From assembly GCF_034931025.1 (NCBI RefSeq), contig NZ_JAYGIL010000005.1, positions 124,001 through 188,000 on the forward strand: a stretch of DNA of 64,000 nt, read 5' to 3'. Positions 1-9,340 of the stretch are shown in pieces; position 1 is the first letter of the stretch, and each line of letters starts with the position of its first letter. The position numbers were made by a program, and so were the translations under genes. The DNA comes from Arcicella gelida (lineage in GTDB: Bacteria > Bacteroidota > Bacteroidia > Cytophagales > Spirosomataceae). The notes beneath the pieces were generated by a model that saw only the letters and a list, made by a program, of their open reading frames with translations, was not told the DNA's origin and did no database searches.

Positions 1-2
1 AC

Positions 3-275
3 TTGGGTTCACATGTTGCCAATGGTTCTTATATGGTTCATCCAGCTTTCCAAGGAAAAGGAATTGGGCGAATTTTGGGAGAACATTCTTTGCAAGAAGC
101 TAAGGCTTTAGGTTTTAAAGCGATGCAATTTAATATTGTGGTTAGTACCAATATTTATGCTGTGAAATTGTGGCAAAAGATAGGTTTTCAGATTATGTGT
201 ACTCTTCCAAAAGCATTCAATCATCAGCAATTAGGTTTGGTTGATACTTATGTGATGTATCAATCTTTAGAATAA
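3..275 (+). CDS. GNAT N-acetyltransferase, 5'-truncated
   Basis: Only the last ~90 residues are in the window; the reading frame is open to the left edge, so the true start lies outside and the first in-frame TTG should not be taken as a start. The fragment holds the acetyl-CoA pyrophosphate-binding signature of GNAT enzymes (QGKGIGRILGEHSLQEA, the Q/R-x-x-G-x-G/A motif) followed by the typical strand-helix with N-x-x-A-x-x-L-W-x-x-x-G-F. It probably transfers an acetyl group from acetyl-CoA to an amine; the substrate cannot be told. A strong bidirectional hairpin follows the stop. Confidence 0.85.
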   Translation: MGSHVANGSYMVHPAFQGKGIGRILGEHSLQEAKALGFKAMQFNIVVSTNIYAVKLWQKIGFQIMCTLPKAFNHQQLGLVDTYVMYQSLE

Positions 276-296
276 TTTAGGATAAAAGCATAAAAT

Positions 297-333
297 AAAA
301 GCTCTCTGAATTTGACTTTCAGAGAGCTTTTAT
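297..333. terminator. Bidirectional intrinsic terminator
   Basis: A 13-bp stem (AAAGCTCTCTGAA paired with TTCAGAGAGCTTT) with a T-run on the plus side and an A-run on the other. It lies between two converging genes, the GNAT gene and the leftward dehydrogenase gene, and can serve both. Confidence 0.8.
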
Positions 334-368
334 TTTTATTTTGAGAATGTTATTTCATGAAATAATCA

Positions 369-2255
369 TTAATCTCTATTCTCTATTTTATTTAAATCGG
401 GTTTTTGTTTTTTTCCTAAAGAATTAATCCAATTGGCAATTTTTAAAACATCTGCTTTAGGAACGTGTGTCATTGAAGCCATTTCTGTAGCATAATCTGG
501 CCAGTTTTCTGGTTTTGGATGATACACCAATTCTAAAATTTGTTCATTGGTATAATTTCTTTTTGCTACTTCTGTGAATGGAGGACCTACAACTCTCGTC
601 GCTTCTGCGTGGCAACTTGTACAAGCGTGTTTTTTCAATAATGAAGCTACTTGTTTTGTATCAACAAAATTTCCTACAACTACTTTTTCTTTTTTCGCAG
701 GTAAAGTAACAGGTTTTGCTGGAGCAACTGGAGTAGCCTTTGTTGTAATTTTTGCCAATTCCCCAGCAGGAATATCATTCAAAGTATAATAACTGATGTC
801 GTGCAATAAAGGCTGTCCTTCATCATTTACTAAGCCAGAAGCCAAGATTTCATGGATATAACCTTTGCGAAGATTATCCATTACCAAACGTACTTTTAGA
901 CGGTCTTCTGATACGATTATGCCTCTCAATGGTGTTTTTTCTTGATTGATAATTGGACTTCCGTACTGATGATGGTATTTGTAAGTGAAGCTTTTTAATT
1001 CATAACTCGCTAAATCTTGTGCAGATTTAAGATTTACTGGTTGTGTAAATTCTACTTCAAAACCATCTGGCATGGCGTGAACATTTTTCATTTCGAAAGG
1101 AGTTTTTCCATTCCAAACCAAACGCTGAATACCAAATAAAGCTTTTCCTGTTGAACCCCAACCTCTTGATGTCATTCCAACAAAAATAGAACCATCATTT
1201 CCCCATCTAGCACGAACCGTTCCCGATTGGAAACCTTCACGGAAAGGATAACAAGCACCTTGATATTTACCATTTACTTTTTCTAAGCTCATTCTCATTG
1301 CTTTTGATTGTCCTTGGTCAAATACAATGTATTGTCCTTGAAAAGGTCCAAATTTTCCATTTGTTTCATCTTCAATCATATCGGCTGTTGAAATTCCCAT
1401 CAAAGCATGTGGAAACCAAACGGCTGGTAATTTTAAAGCTTTTACTTTTTTAGCTGCTTCATACATTGGCTCGCCAGTATCTGGAATATCTGCTTTTGTC
1501 AATTTCAAGGGAGAATCTGGTTCTTTTGTCCAGAATAATCCGCCTGCATTTCCAGCAAAATCTCCTTTTTCTAAATGAGTAATTCTACCAGAACCTACCC
1601 AGTCACCTTGGTTTTCTCCATAAAGTACATCACCATTTGAATTTACAGTGAAACCCGCTGGCGAACGTAAACCTGTAGCTACAGGCTCAAGCGTTCCGTC
1701 TTTCTTTACTTTTACTAACCAACCACGCCATTTTGCTAATTTCCCTTCGCCATAACCAACCCAAGCTACGTTGAAAGTAAGGTACATATCGCCGTTTTTA
1801 TCGAAAACTGGACCATAAGAATACTCATGGTAATTTCCAGATAAATCCCAATTGGCTACAGATTCATAAATATCAGCTTTGCCATCGGCATTGGTATCTG
1901 TCAATTTTGTCAATTCTCCACGTTGGGTACAGTACAAAGAACCTTCATGATAAGCTAAGCCCAGAGATTCGTGCAAACCACTTGCGAAAAGTGTATAGCT
2001 TGGTTTTGTACCATTTAGTTGGTAAGGATTTTCAATAATCCATACTTCACCTCTTCTGGTACAAACGGCTACTCGTCCGTCGGGCATTGGAGCAATTCCG
2101 CCTGCTTCTAATTTTATTTCGTCAGGAATGGCGATTGTTTTAATTTCGTAAAAGTCCTCTTCTGTATAAGGTTTTGGTTTTGCTTGGGCAAAAAGTTCTT
2201 GAGATGCTACACTCAATAAACCCATCGAAAGCAATACTTTTAATGATATTTTCAT
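369..2255 (-). CDS. Secreted beta-propeller sugar dehydrogenase-like protein with C-terminal cytochrome c
   Basis: The start at 2255 gives a clean signal peptide (MKISLKVLLSMGLL...ELFAQ); a frame extension to 2282 would put nine extra residues in front of it. Residues ~40-400 look like the soluble PQQ/glucose-sorbosone-type beta-propeller (repeated NGD/DGR turns and a D-x-N-x-D-G-x-A-D calcium-like loop). Near residue 520 an Ala/Pro/Lys linker leads to a single-haem cytochrome c domain with C545-T-S-C-H549 and a distal Met near the end. It probably oxidises a sugar or alcohol in the periplasm and passes electrons through the haem. It is the last gene of a leftward group with the anti-sigma, sigma and DUF1080 genes. 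Substrate and cofactor are inferred from family resemblance only. Confidence 0.8.
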   Translation of the reverse strand: MKISLKVLLSMGLLSVASQELFAQAKPKPYTEEDFYEIKTIAIPDEIKLEAGGIAPMPDGRVAVCTRRGEVWIIENPYQLNGTKPSYTLFASGLHESLGLAYHEGSLYCTQRGELTKLTDTNADGKADIYESVANWDLSGNYHEYSYGPVFDKNGDMYLTFNVAWVGYGEGKLAKWRGWLVKVKKDGTLEPVATGLRSPAGFTVNSNGDVLYGENQGDWVGSGRITHLEKGDFAGNAGGLFWTKEPDSPLKLTKADIPDTGEPMYEAAKKVKALKLPAVWFPHALMGISTADMIEDETNGKFGPFQGQYIVFDQGQSKAMRMSLEKVNGKYQGACYPFREGFQSGTVRARWGNDGSIFVGMTSRGWGSTGKALFGIQRLVWNGKTPFEMKNVHAMPDGFEVEFTQPVNLKSAQDLASYELKSFTYKYHHQYGSPIINQEKTPLRGIIVSEDRLKVRLVMDNLRKGYIHEILASGLVNDEGQPLLHDISYYTLNDIPAGELAKITTKATPVAPAKPVTLPAKKEKVVVGNFVDTKQVASLLKKHACTSCHAEATRVVGPPFTEVAKRNYTNEQILELVYHPKPENWPDYATEMASMTHVPKADVLKIANWINSLGKKQKPDLNKIENRD

Positions 2256-2295
2256 TTTTAGATTAATTAATTCTGATAACAAAATAAACGACTCA

Positions 2296-2781
2296 TTACT
2301 TTAGCTTAATTTCTTGTTTCAAACGTTCGTTTTCTTTGGTCAAACTATCTGCTTTGAAATAAAAATATAATGCTGCTATTAAAAAAACTTTTGATAAAAT
2401 AAATACTGCAATAAAAGCTGGTCGCCAATACTTATGTACTTTAATATGCGTATCGTTTACTTCTACTTCCAAATACTTTGCTTTTTCAGCCTGAGTAGTT
2501 TGCTCTTTGGATGAATGTTGCTGATATGTCCATTTATCTAATTCGGCTTTTTGGGCATTCAACAAAATAGCATCTCTTACTACTGGTGGTGGCGGAACAG
2601 CATTTTTTGTATAGTAGTTTGCGATATTCATTTCAAGTGCTTGTAATGCTTCCGAAACCTCGCTATCAATCAATATTTTTTGTTCTACTTCTTTTTGTTC
2701 TTCTTCCGAAACAAGTCCTAATAAGTAGCTTTCAAGTATTCCACTTTGTATATATTCTTGATTTTTCACAATGTTTTTCAA
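2296..2781 (-). CDS. Anti-sigma factor-like membrane protein (RskA-type N-terminus)
   Basis: 161 aa. The N-terminus (YIQSGILESYLLGLVSEEEQ, then ALEMNIANYY...PPPPVVRDAIL) closely resembles the zinc-less anti-sigma domain of Bacteroidota RskA-like proteins. One membrane segment follows at about residues 118-142 and the protein ends in a short charged coiled coil (ADSLTKENERLKQEIKLK). The large RskA C-terminal domain is missing, so the periplasmic part is only a stub. Its start abuts the stop of the upstream sigma-like gene, which suggests translational coupling. Role as an anti-sigma factor is inferred from domain and neighbour. Confidence 0.7.
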   Translation of the reverse strand: MKNIVKNQEYIQSGILESYLLGLVSEEEQKEVEQKILIDSEVSEALQALEMNIANYYTKNAVPPPPVVRDAILLNAQKAELDKWTYQQHSSKEQTTQAEKAKYLEVEVNDTHIKVHKYWRPAFIAVFILSKVFLIAALYFYFKADSLTKENERLKQEIKLK

Positions 2782-3234
2782 TTAAGATTGACGAAAAGTT
2801 TTAAAGTATTCACTGATGGCTTTATAAACTTTAGCCTTAGGGATATTCAATTTTTCAGCGATGAAATCAACTGTTTTTCCTTGCCGAAAAGATAAGTCAA
2901 AAATAATTTTTGACTGTTCAATCTCAGAAACTAAGTCGAATTGTTGAATACTTGACAGTCCTATATCAAACTTTTCTTTATAAAACAATGCTATTTCTCT
3001 TGCTTTTCTGATAATACAAATGGCTATGCTTACTTTACTTTCTGCACAAGGATTAGTTGTGAGCGAATTGAACAAATCAACCATTATTTCTTGAGCCATC
3101 TGTTTTTGTGGCACTATTTGAAGTATGATACCATAAGCCATTGAACCATACTGTTCATATAGCGAGAGCCTGTTGGATGGAACAGATGACTTATTTCCAG
3201 AAAGCTGGAGATTTGATGACTCAAATTCACTCAT
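2782..3234 (-). CDS. Small, divergent ECF sigma-like protein
   Basis: 150 aa, shorter than the usual 170-200 aa of ECF sigma factors. Residues ~25-55 (LYEQYGSMAYGIILQIV...AQEIMVDLF) recall a degenerate region 2, and residues ~115-145 (GKTVDFIAEKLNIPKAKVYKAISE) form a region 4-like helix-turn-helix. The sequence between them is poorly conserved and the -10-recognition part looks eroded. It is followed with no gap by the anti-sigma-like gene, as expected of a sigma/anti-sigma pair. It could also have become a non-sigma DNA-binding regulator. Confidence 0.6.
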   Translation of the reverse strand: MSEFESSNLQLSGNKSSVPSNRLSLYEQYGSMAYGIILQIVPQKQMAQEIMVDLFNSLTTNPCAESKVSIAICIIRKAREIALFYKEKFDIGLSSIQQFDLVSEIEQSKIIFDLSFRQGKTVDFIAEKLNIPKAKVYKAISEYFKTFRQS

Positions 3235-3299
3235 AATAAATCTAATTAATGTACAAACTTCTCAAGAAAATCAATGATAGCCTTGGGCTAACGTTGAAC

Positions 3300-5132
3300 T
3301 TAAAAAATCAATTGATAAGACAATTCTTTCAATCCAGCCAAAGGCATTAGTAATTGTTTTTTACCATTGCTTTCACGAACGATTACTTTATTGGCTTCTG
3401 TTGTATTTACTTGTACATAATATTGTTGATTATCTACGGAGAAACGGTTATTCCCAATATCGGTAATTGAAATGCCTTCTGCTAAAAGAGCGTATAATTT
3501 TGAATCTGAACCAGCTTCAAAACTTAAACGACGGTTAATCCCTTCGTTTTGAGCCATTGGCAATGAAGTATCTTTTACTTTAATTCCTTTGTATTCATAC
3601 ATAAAATCTGGAAAAGCAATTTGCTGACCAGCAATATCATACTTTTGGAGACGATAGCCTTTGTATTTCAAATCGCTTTTCGTTAAAGTATCTGGAAATA
3701 CCGCTGATTCACTCGCTAAAAATGCTAAAGGAAATTTATCGTTTGAAGTGATTGTTGCACCCATTGGCGATGAGGTTTGAGGTTCGCCACGGTCATGCCA
3801 CATTTGAGTTGCGTCCAAGAATTTCCCTCTCCATAATTGTAAGTATCCACCTTGATTTAGGTCATAAGAGTAACTCAAACCATTTGGCAAACCAACGCTG
3901 ATGGCATGCGTTTTTTTCTTATCACCATAAACTACAAAAGAACGTTGTAAAACTGGTTCTTGACCAACTTTTACTTCGATAAGTGGTGTAGCTTCTGGTT
4001 CTGGTAATGAAGTACGTTCTGTAATGGCTTGTTTTGGAGTACCTACTCTTTCGATAAAAAATCCTAATGCTTTTGGTCCCCAGCCAAAATCTTTGGCATG
4101 AATTAAAGTATAAGTATGTTCTCCAGCTGAAAGTTTTTTGTTTCCTTGTACGCTTTCGCTGTACCAATGGTCGCCTTTTGTGATGGTGTCATTATCAATT
4201 AATAATGCTCCTGTTCCCGTCCAATTCGTTGTGAAAGTATAATTGTCTGTTTCTGGAATGGTGATTTTTCCTTGGAATTTTAACAAGAAATCAGATTTTG
4301 CTTCAGCCAATTTCATGCTTGGTTGTGTGGCTGTGCCTGTTTTTACTGGTTTATTTGTTCCAGTTTGAAGGCTCGCATATTTGCCTTGATAATATTCGTA
4401 AGCAGTTGGGCTAAAAGTAGCGAGAGCTTTATCAAAAACTTCGTATTTGATGTTTTTGAATGCTACTGGACCGTGGTCGCCTTGAATTCTGATTGGACCT
4501 GTTGCAGCTTCTTTTGGAGAAATTGCACCACGAGTAACGCCTAGTAACTCAATGTTTTCGTGAATGATAATGCCATTCAATGTTACTTTGTTGAAACGGG
4601 CATTTGTTAGTTTTTTGCCAGAAGCATCAAAAGTTGGTGCTTTGAAATCAATTTCAAGATGATTCCATAAGCCGGGTGCTTTTACGGCATTTTGGCGAGG
4701 AACATGACCTTCATAACCTTCGTTACCAGCTCCACGAGCTTCGTCCCAACGATGATAAATAGCACCGCAATCACCATCAGTGATTTCTTTTTTCAACCAA
4801 GAATCCAAGATTTGTACTTCGTAACGTCCTTGTAAATACACGCCAGAATTTGAACCTTTCGGAATCATGAAATCAAGCGAAAGCCTGATATCGCCATGTT
4901 CAAGTTTGAAAATCAAATCATCATTTGCTTGGTATTTTGCACCTTTGGCAGTACCGTATAAAATGCCTTTGCCTTCTGTACTTATTAGGGTGCTTGCTTG
5001 ATAATCTCCTGAAATACCGCCAACAATTGTCCAATTTGTACTTGGATTTTTGAAAGCTCCTAAATCATTGAGTGGGATTTCTGTTTGGGCAAATGCCGAA
5101 ATTGGAAATAATAGAAATAATAGTTTTTTCAT
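3300..5132 (-). CDS. Secreted DUF1080 (3-keto-glycoside hydrolase-like) protein with PA14 domain
   Basis: 610 aa with a signal peptide (MKKLLFLLFPISAFAQ). Residues ~25-232 are a DUF1080 concanavalin-like domain (SNSGVYLQGRYEVQILDSW, then CGAIYHRW and PGLWNHLEIDF). Residues ~245-365 look like a PA14 carbohydrate-binding module (YYQGKY..., FTTNWTGTGALLIDNDTI, LSAGEHTYTLIHA). The last ~240 residues form an unassigned, probably beta-rich domain. DUF1080 members act on 3-keto sugars, so this fits with the dehydrogenase three genes downstream, which could supply the keto sugar. The gene leads the group; the sigma gene starts 65 bases after its stop. Confidence 0.8.
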   Translation of the reverse strand: MKKLLFLLFPISAFAQTEIPLNDLGAFKNPSTNWTIVGGISGDYQASTLISTEGKGILYGTAKGAKYQANDDLIFKLEHGDIRLSLDFMIPKGSNSGVYLQGRYEVQILDSWLKKEITDGDCGAIYHRWDEARGAGNEGYEGHVPRQNAVKAPGLWNHLEIDFKAPTFDASGKKLTNARFNKVTLNGIIIHENIELLGVTRGAISPKEAATGPIRIQGDHGPVAFKNIKYEVFDKALATFSPTAYEYYQGKYASLQTGTNKPVKTGTATQPSMKLAEAKSDFLLKFQGKITIPETDNYTFTTNWTGTGALLIDNDTITKGDHWYSESVQGNKKLSAGEHTYTLIHAKDFGWGPKALGFFIERVGTPKQAITERTSLPEPEATPLIEVKVGQEPVLQRSFVVYGDKKKTHAISVGLPNGLSYSYDLNQGGYLQLWRGKFLDATQMWHDRGEPQTSSPMGATITSNDKFPLAFLASESAVFPDTLTKSDLKYKGYRLQKYDIAGQQIAFPDFMYEYKGIKVKDTSLPMAQNEGINRRLSFEAGSDSKLYALLAEGISITDIGNNRFSVDNQQYYVQVNTTEANKVIVRESNGKKQLLMPLAGLKELSYQLIF

Positions 5133-5239
5133 TGATTTGAGAATATTTCAGGAAATTTATAAAAAAAAATTGCTTTGCCTATCACGTTTTGGCATTAATT
5201 TTCATAAAAATTGTATAACACATTAGAACAGTTGTTTTT

Positions 5240-6340
5240 TTAACGTTTAAGACAATTTTTTAGGAATAAATCCTCCGCTTTTTTCTGCCCTTTGGTCGCT
5301 AAATAATTCCAGTCGGAACAAGCATTTTTTTCTACTTTCAAAGTAAAGTAAGCATCAGCTCTTTTGTATAAAGCATCAAAAGCATCATCTTTCATCAAAA
5401 TACATTTGGTGTATAACTTGATGGCTTTTATGTAATTCTTTTTCTCGATTTGCCTATCGCCACGTTCTAGTAAGCTTTGATAGATAGTTGGGTCGAAGTA
5501 TTTATTGTCCTCACTTTCATCTTGCTTATCATTATAATTGAATTCATAATTAAAAAGTACATCAACTGCTTTGCCGTCAATATCAGCAGGAATCCACAAT
5601 TTACGAGTTTGTAAAATGGCTTGTTGTAACCGAGCATTATAGCTAGAATCAGAGCTTTCTTTGATAGAAATGTCTTTCAAAATGCCTTTTTTACTGATAA
5701 CGAAAGCGACTTTAAAACTGCCTTTTTTCTTTTCTGGAAAATTGAAAATTGATTCGATTAAATCATAAGATTGTTCATAGACATCTTCAAAAGTATTAAA
5801 AACCAACCCTCTGAAAGCATCTTCTCTATTGGATTTGAATTTTGGGAAAATATATTTACTGAAAGCGTAAACAGAATCACCATTTGATTGAATTTTCAGA
5901 TTTGAAGTAATAAATCTTCGATTAAAATAATCACTTGAACTCTCTTGGGTAGCCAAGTAATGGTAACGTCTTAACTGATAATCGGGAATGTTTTCCAGAA
6001 TTTGAGTGAATACAAATTCATAATTGGTTAGTTTTTGGATACGGTACATTACCATTTTACCAACCAGTAAAGTATCTCCAAAAATTTCAAAAGGAGTAGT
6101 GGCAGCGGCTTTTCCTTGTATGACAACTGCGATATTATTTTTTCTGAAAATGAGCATTGAGGCGGTAATTTCATCAATAGATGGGTCGTCTATTCTACTG
6201 CCATCTTTCATATCGATGTAATCTTTCATCCAATTTCCAATGATTTTCTGAGCATAATCATTGCTTGAATCACGCTTAATTTGACCAACTCCTGAAAAGC
6301 TTAATAATAAAGACAATATTAGTAGATACAGTATTTTCAT
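5240..6340 (-). CDS. Secreted TonB C-terminal-like protein with TPR tail
   Basis: 366 aa, starting with a signal peptide (MKILYLLILSLLLSFSGVGQ). Residues ~30-150 resemble a lipocalin-like or MORN-free beta domain I cannot name. Residues ~185-270 match the TonB C-terminal fold (GSFKVAFVISKKGILKDISI...LWIPADIDGKAVDVLF). The C-terminus (~285-366) has TPR-like helices with a conserved Cys pair. There is no N-terminal membrane anchor or proline-rich spacer as in true TonB, so it is more likely a periplasmic partner than an energy transducer. It ends the leftward sigma/FecR/STN group. Confidence 0.65.
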   Translation of the reverse strand: MKILYLLILSLLLSFSGVGQIKRDSSNDYAQKIIGNWMKDYIDMKDGSRIDDPSIDEITASMLIFRKNNIAVVIQGKAAATTPFEIFGDTLLVGKMVMYRIQKLTNYEFVFTQILENIPDYQLRRYHYLATQESSSDYFNRRFITSNLKIQSNGDSVYAFSKYIFPKFKSNREDAFRGLVFNTFEDVYEQSYDLIESIFNFPEKKKGSFKVAFVISKKGILKDISIKESSDSSYNARLQQAILQTRKLWIPADIDGKAVDVLFNYEFNYNDKQDESEDNKYFDPTIYQSLLERGDRQIEKKNYIKAIKLYTKCILMKDDAFDALYKRADAYFTLKVEKNACSDWNYLATKGQKKAEDLFLKNCLKR

Positions 6341-6411
6341 AAATGCGTGCTAGTTTAAGTCGAATATTATTAGAAAAGTTCTAAATTTTCGTAATTTAAT
6401 AAATAAAGATA

Positions 6412-8178
6412 TTATTTAGAACGAATTCTTAAACCCATTTGAAAGCCCAACCAAAATGTAGAATGGTCTGTAGCAAATAGTGGAGTATAGGTTGGCATTC
6501 TGCTGAAAGGCTTACTTTGCCAAGTAGAAACATTGTATCTATCAATAAAAAGTGCTTTTAGTGATGGACCAAAAGTAATGGCAGCATTTTTGGCAATTTG
6601 CTTTTCGAAGCTCACATCAAATTTCAATAAAGTACCTACATTGGGGTTAAAGGCATCGTATTCAACCATTACATTGGCTACTAAATCTGTATTGAGCATC
6701 CAACCATGATTCATTTCGTAAGCTCTGCCTATTCCATAACCAGCACTGAAAAGCTCACGAGTTCTGAGGAAATTATAACCAATCGTAAGAATATTATAGA
6801 ATTTTCTTACGCCAGTTTTAAATGTAACACTTCCTGTTTCATTTTCATCAACAGTTAATTCAAGGCGTTTATAGCCATCGCTTGAACTGACAAAACTTAA
6901 TAAACCAAATGGCGTTGATTCTGTGGTTTCACTGATATTGAGTAAACCAATTTGTTTACCTTTTTTACCAACATTTTGAGCGAAATTGATAAGACCAACT
7001 TGCCAACCATTTGCTTTATTTGCTACAAGGTTGATACCGCTACTTAGTTGAAGCCCTCTTCCCAGATTTCCTGTAATATTCAGTAAAGAACTCATTTGTA
7101 AACCTCTTAACTCACCGCCAATGATATTGCCCAAACCTGCCATTTGTACGCCTTCAACATCATGATGAACACCGTTTAATAAACCACCAACTTCTAGTTT
7201 TCGTACTCCGCCAGAATAACCCATTAAAATATTCACAGAAAAATCGTTGATGATACTTCCTGAAAGTAATCTATTTGTGCCTAAAAAAGGTAAAAGCGAT
7301 ATTTGAAGTTTTTGATTAAGTGTATCGTTGATATTAAATGCGTTAATTCGTTGGCTTCGTCTTACAAAAAACTTTCCTACTTCATCTTTGAATTTTTCCC
7401 AATCGGTTCTGTATGCCAGCGAATCTTCCGAAACAAAAATAGGATGGAAACTTTCGTCGCCAGCGGCATCTACAAAAGGAGGTCTATTGTCTTTAAAAAC
7501 GGGAATTGGTTCAATATACAGATTCCTTCTTTTGAAAGCTTCCATTTGCTCTATAGAATTATCTTCAAAAGGTGTTTCATAAACGATTGCTTTCTTTTCT
7601 GCTATGAGTTCAATATTGAGATAATCGTTCTGAGCATTTTTAATCCAAACTACTTGACGTTCGTAGCCTGGTTTTGAAATACTTAAACGGATAGGGAATT
7701 TCTTGGTAGAAAGCTTGATTTTATAAAATCCATATTGGTTAGAAATCGCAGAAGCTAAACTGTTTTTTTCATAAATACTGGCATCGGGCAATTTTATGCC
7801 TTCTTCAGGTGCAACGATATAACCACTTAATATGAAATGTAAGTTTTGATTTTCAGTAATGTTTTTCTGAAGAATGATGTATTGTCCACGTACTTTGTAG
7901 TTAATTGAAGTACCAAAAATTTGTTTTAGCACATCACGAACAGGACGGTTCGTAACAGCCAAATCTATTCGTCTGTCACCATCAATTAAATTAGAATTAT
8001 AGGAAAAATTAAAACCACCTTCGTCGGCAATTACATCCAACACTTCGGTAATTCTATCATTATTGAACCTAACACTAATATTTCGCTCTAAAATAGGGAT
8101 TTGTCCTAAAGAAGAGTGAGTAATTAACAGTAAAAAACAAATGATAAAAGCAATGTATTTCAAATAATAAGCTATCAT
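6412..8178 (-). CDS. STN-domain, carboxypeptidase-regulatory-like outer-membrane protein
   Basis: 588 aa. After a signal segment (IAFIICFLLLITHSSLGQ), residues ~30-105 form an STN domain (ITEVLDVIADEGGFNFSYN, then RPVRDVLKQIF). Residues ~115-190 are a carboxypeptidase-D regulatory-like beta sandwich. From ~300 to the end there are repeated short strands of the type G-x-Q-x-S-x-x-x-N and aromatic-rich strands ending in a barrel-like C-terminus (FWLGFQMGLRIRSK). It lacks the plug of a TonB-dependent receptor, although STN proteins in this context usually have one. It starts 36 bases after the FecR gene and is probably the signal-receiving partner of FecR. Confidence 0.7.
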   Translation of the reverse strand: MIAYYLKYIAFIICFLLLITHSSLGQIPILERNISVRFNNDRITEVLDVIADEGGFNFSYNSNLIDGDRRIDLAVTNRPVRDVLKQIFGTSINYKVRGQYIILQKNITENQNLHFILSGYIVAPEEGIKLPDASIYEKNSLASAISNQYGFYKIKLSTKKFPIRLSISKPGYERQVVWIKNAQNDYLNIELIAEKKAIVYETPFEDNSIEQMEAFKRRNLYIEPIPVFKDNRPPFVDAAGDESFHPIFVSEDSLAYRTDWEKFKDEVGKFFVRRSQRINAFNINDTLNQKLQISLLPFLGTNRLLSGSIINDFSVNILMGYSGGVRKLEVGGLLNGVHHDVEGVQMAGLGNIIGGELRGLQMSSLLNITGNLGRGLQLSSGINLVANKANGWQVGLINFAQNVGKKGKQIGLLNISETTESTPFGLLSFVSSSDGYKRLELTVDENETGSVTFKTGVRKFYNILTIGYNFLRTRELFSAGYGIGRAYEMNHGWMLNTDLVANVMVEYDAFNPNVGTLLKFDVSFEKQIAKNAAITFGPSLKALFIDRYNVSTWQSKPFSRMPTYTPLFATDHSTFWLGFQMGLRIRSK

Positions 8179-8214
8179 AGTAGAACGACGTTCAGGTCGT
8201 TGTTCAATCTCATT

Positions 8215-9282
8215 CTACTGACAGCCTTCGCCATTAAGCAGGATTGAATCTCCTTGTTTGGTAATTTTCAAATTGAAGGTTTCAGAAATTATGGTGAGAA
8301 TATTATCCAAGCTTTCTTGCTTGAAGGTGGCAGTCAGTTTACAGTTTTTGAACTTTTCTTGTTCGAATACGATATTTTTTCCAAAATTATCAGAAAGCAA
8401 CTGTGATACTTCTTCTAAACTAGCATCTTGAAAAGTAAACGTTTTTGTTTTATAAGAAAGTATGTTTTCGTCGATATTCGTTGATTTTACAATCGTTTCT
8501 TGTCCTTTTTTGATTTCAGCCTTTTCGCCTTTTACCAAGATTACTTGTTGAGTATTTTTAGAAAATTGTACTTTTCCCGTACTTACAGCCACTTGTACTT
8601 GAGCATCATAAGCTTTTACATTGAAAGAAGTACCCAATACTTTAATATCAGAGCCATTGGCATGAATGATAAAAGGATGTGTTTTATCATGATGTACTTC
8701 AAAAAATGCTTCGCCTGTAAGGCTTACTTCTCTTAAATCTCCATCAAATTTTTCTGGAAAACTGATTGACGAATTTTTATTGAGAAATACTTTTGTGCCA
8801 TCAGCCAAGATTTTTTCAGTAGGAGTGTTGCTAGTCTGGAAACTCAAAAGTTCAGCTTGTGATTGAACATTCTTATTCAGAAAAAATGCTCCACCGACAA
8901 TAATTGCTAAAACAGCAGCAATTTTAAGGAAATTCTTAAAGATAAGATTATTACTAATTGATTTCTTCGCTTCAAAAGTACCATCACCGCCTCCATTTGT
9001 TTTTGGTAAAGCTTTGATAATATTCACGGAATCAACTTGATGAATGTTTTGGACTTTTGAACCAATGCCAAGCTTTTTCCAAGCGGCATCAACATCAACA
9101 TGTTGTTGGGTACGAAGTAAGCTTGATTTTTCCCAAATTAGATTGCTTTGGTCGAAGGTTTTCTGATTTTCATCCGACAACGCAATCCACTCACTTACTG
9201 CATCGGCTTCTTGATGGTCAGCTTCTTCGGCAAGGTATTTTGCTAATAAATCGTCTATGTTTTCTTCGTTAATCATCTTCAA
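8215..9282 (-). CDS. FecR-family anti-sigma factor
   Basis: 355 aa. The cytoplasmic N-terminus (residues ~1-90, with EADAVSEWIALSDENQK) binds the sigma factor in known members. A membrane segment follows at ~114-132 (NFLKIAAVLAIIVGGAFFLN), then the FecR domain (~145-245, TEKILADGTKVFLNKNSSI, ISFPEKFDGDLREVSLTGEAFF) and a DUF4974/STN-like C-terminus (~275-350, TFQDASLEEVSQLLSDNFG). The order and length are standard for Bacteroidota. The gene lies 58 bases after the ECF sigma gene and should control it in response to an envelope signal. Confidence 0.92.
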   Translation of the reverse strand: MKMINEENIDDLLAKYLAEEADHQEADAVSEWIALSDENQKTFDQSNLIWEKSSLLRTQQHVDVDAAWKKLGIGSKVQNIHQVDSVNIIKALPKTNGGGDGTFEAKKSISNNLIFKNFLKIAAVLAIIVGGAFFLNKNVQSQAELLSFQTSNTPTEKILADGTKVFLNKNSSISFPEKFDGDLREVSLTGEAFFEVHHDKTHPFIIHANGSDIKVLGTSFNVKAYDAQVQVAVSTGKVQFSKNTQQVILVKGEKAEIKKGQETIVKSTNIDENILSYKTKTFTFQDASLEEVSQLLSDNFGKNIVFEQEKFKNCKLTATFKQESLDNILTIISETFNLKITKQGDSILLNGEGCQ

Positions 9283-9340
9283 CCCAAAGGCTTTATCGGA
9301 ATATTAATATTTAGTTCTGGTTAATCAAAAACAACTTTAT

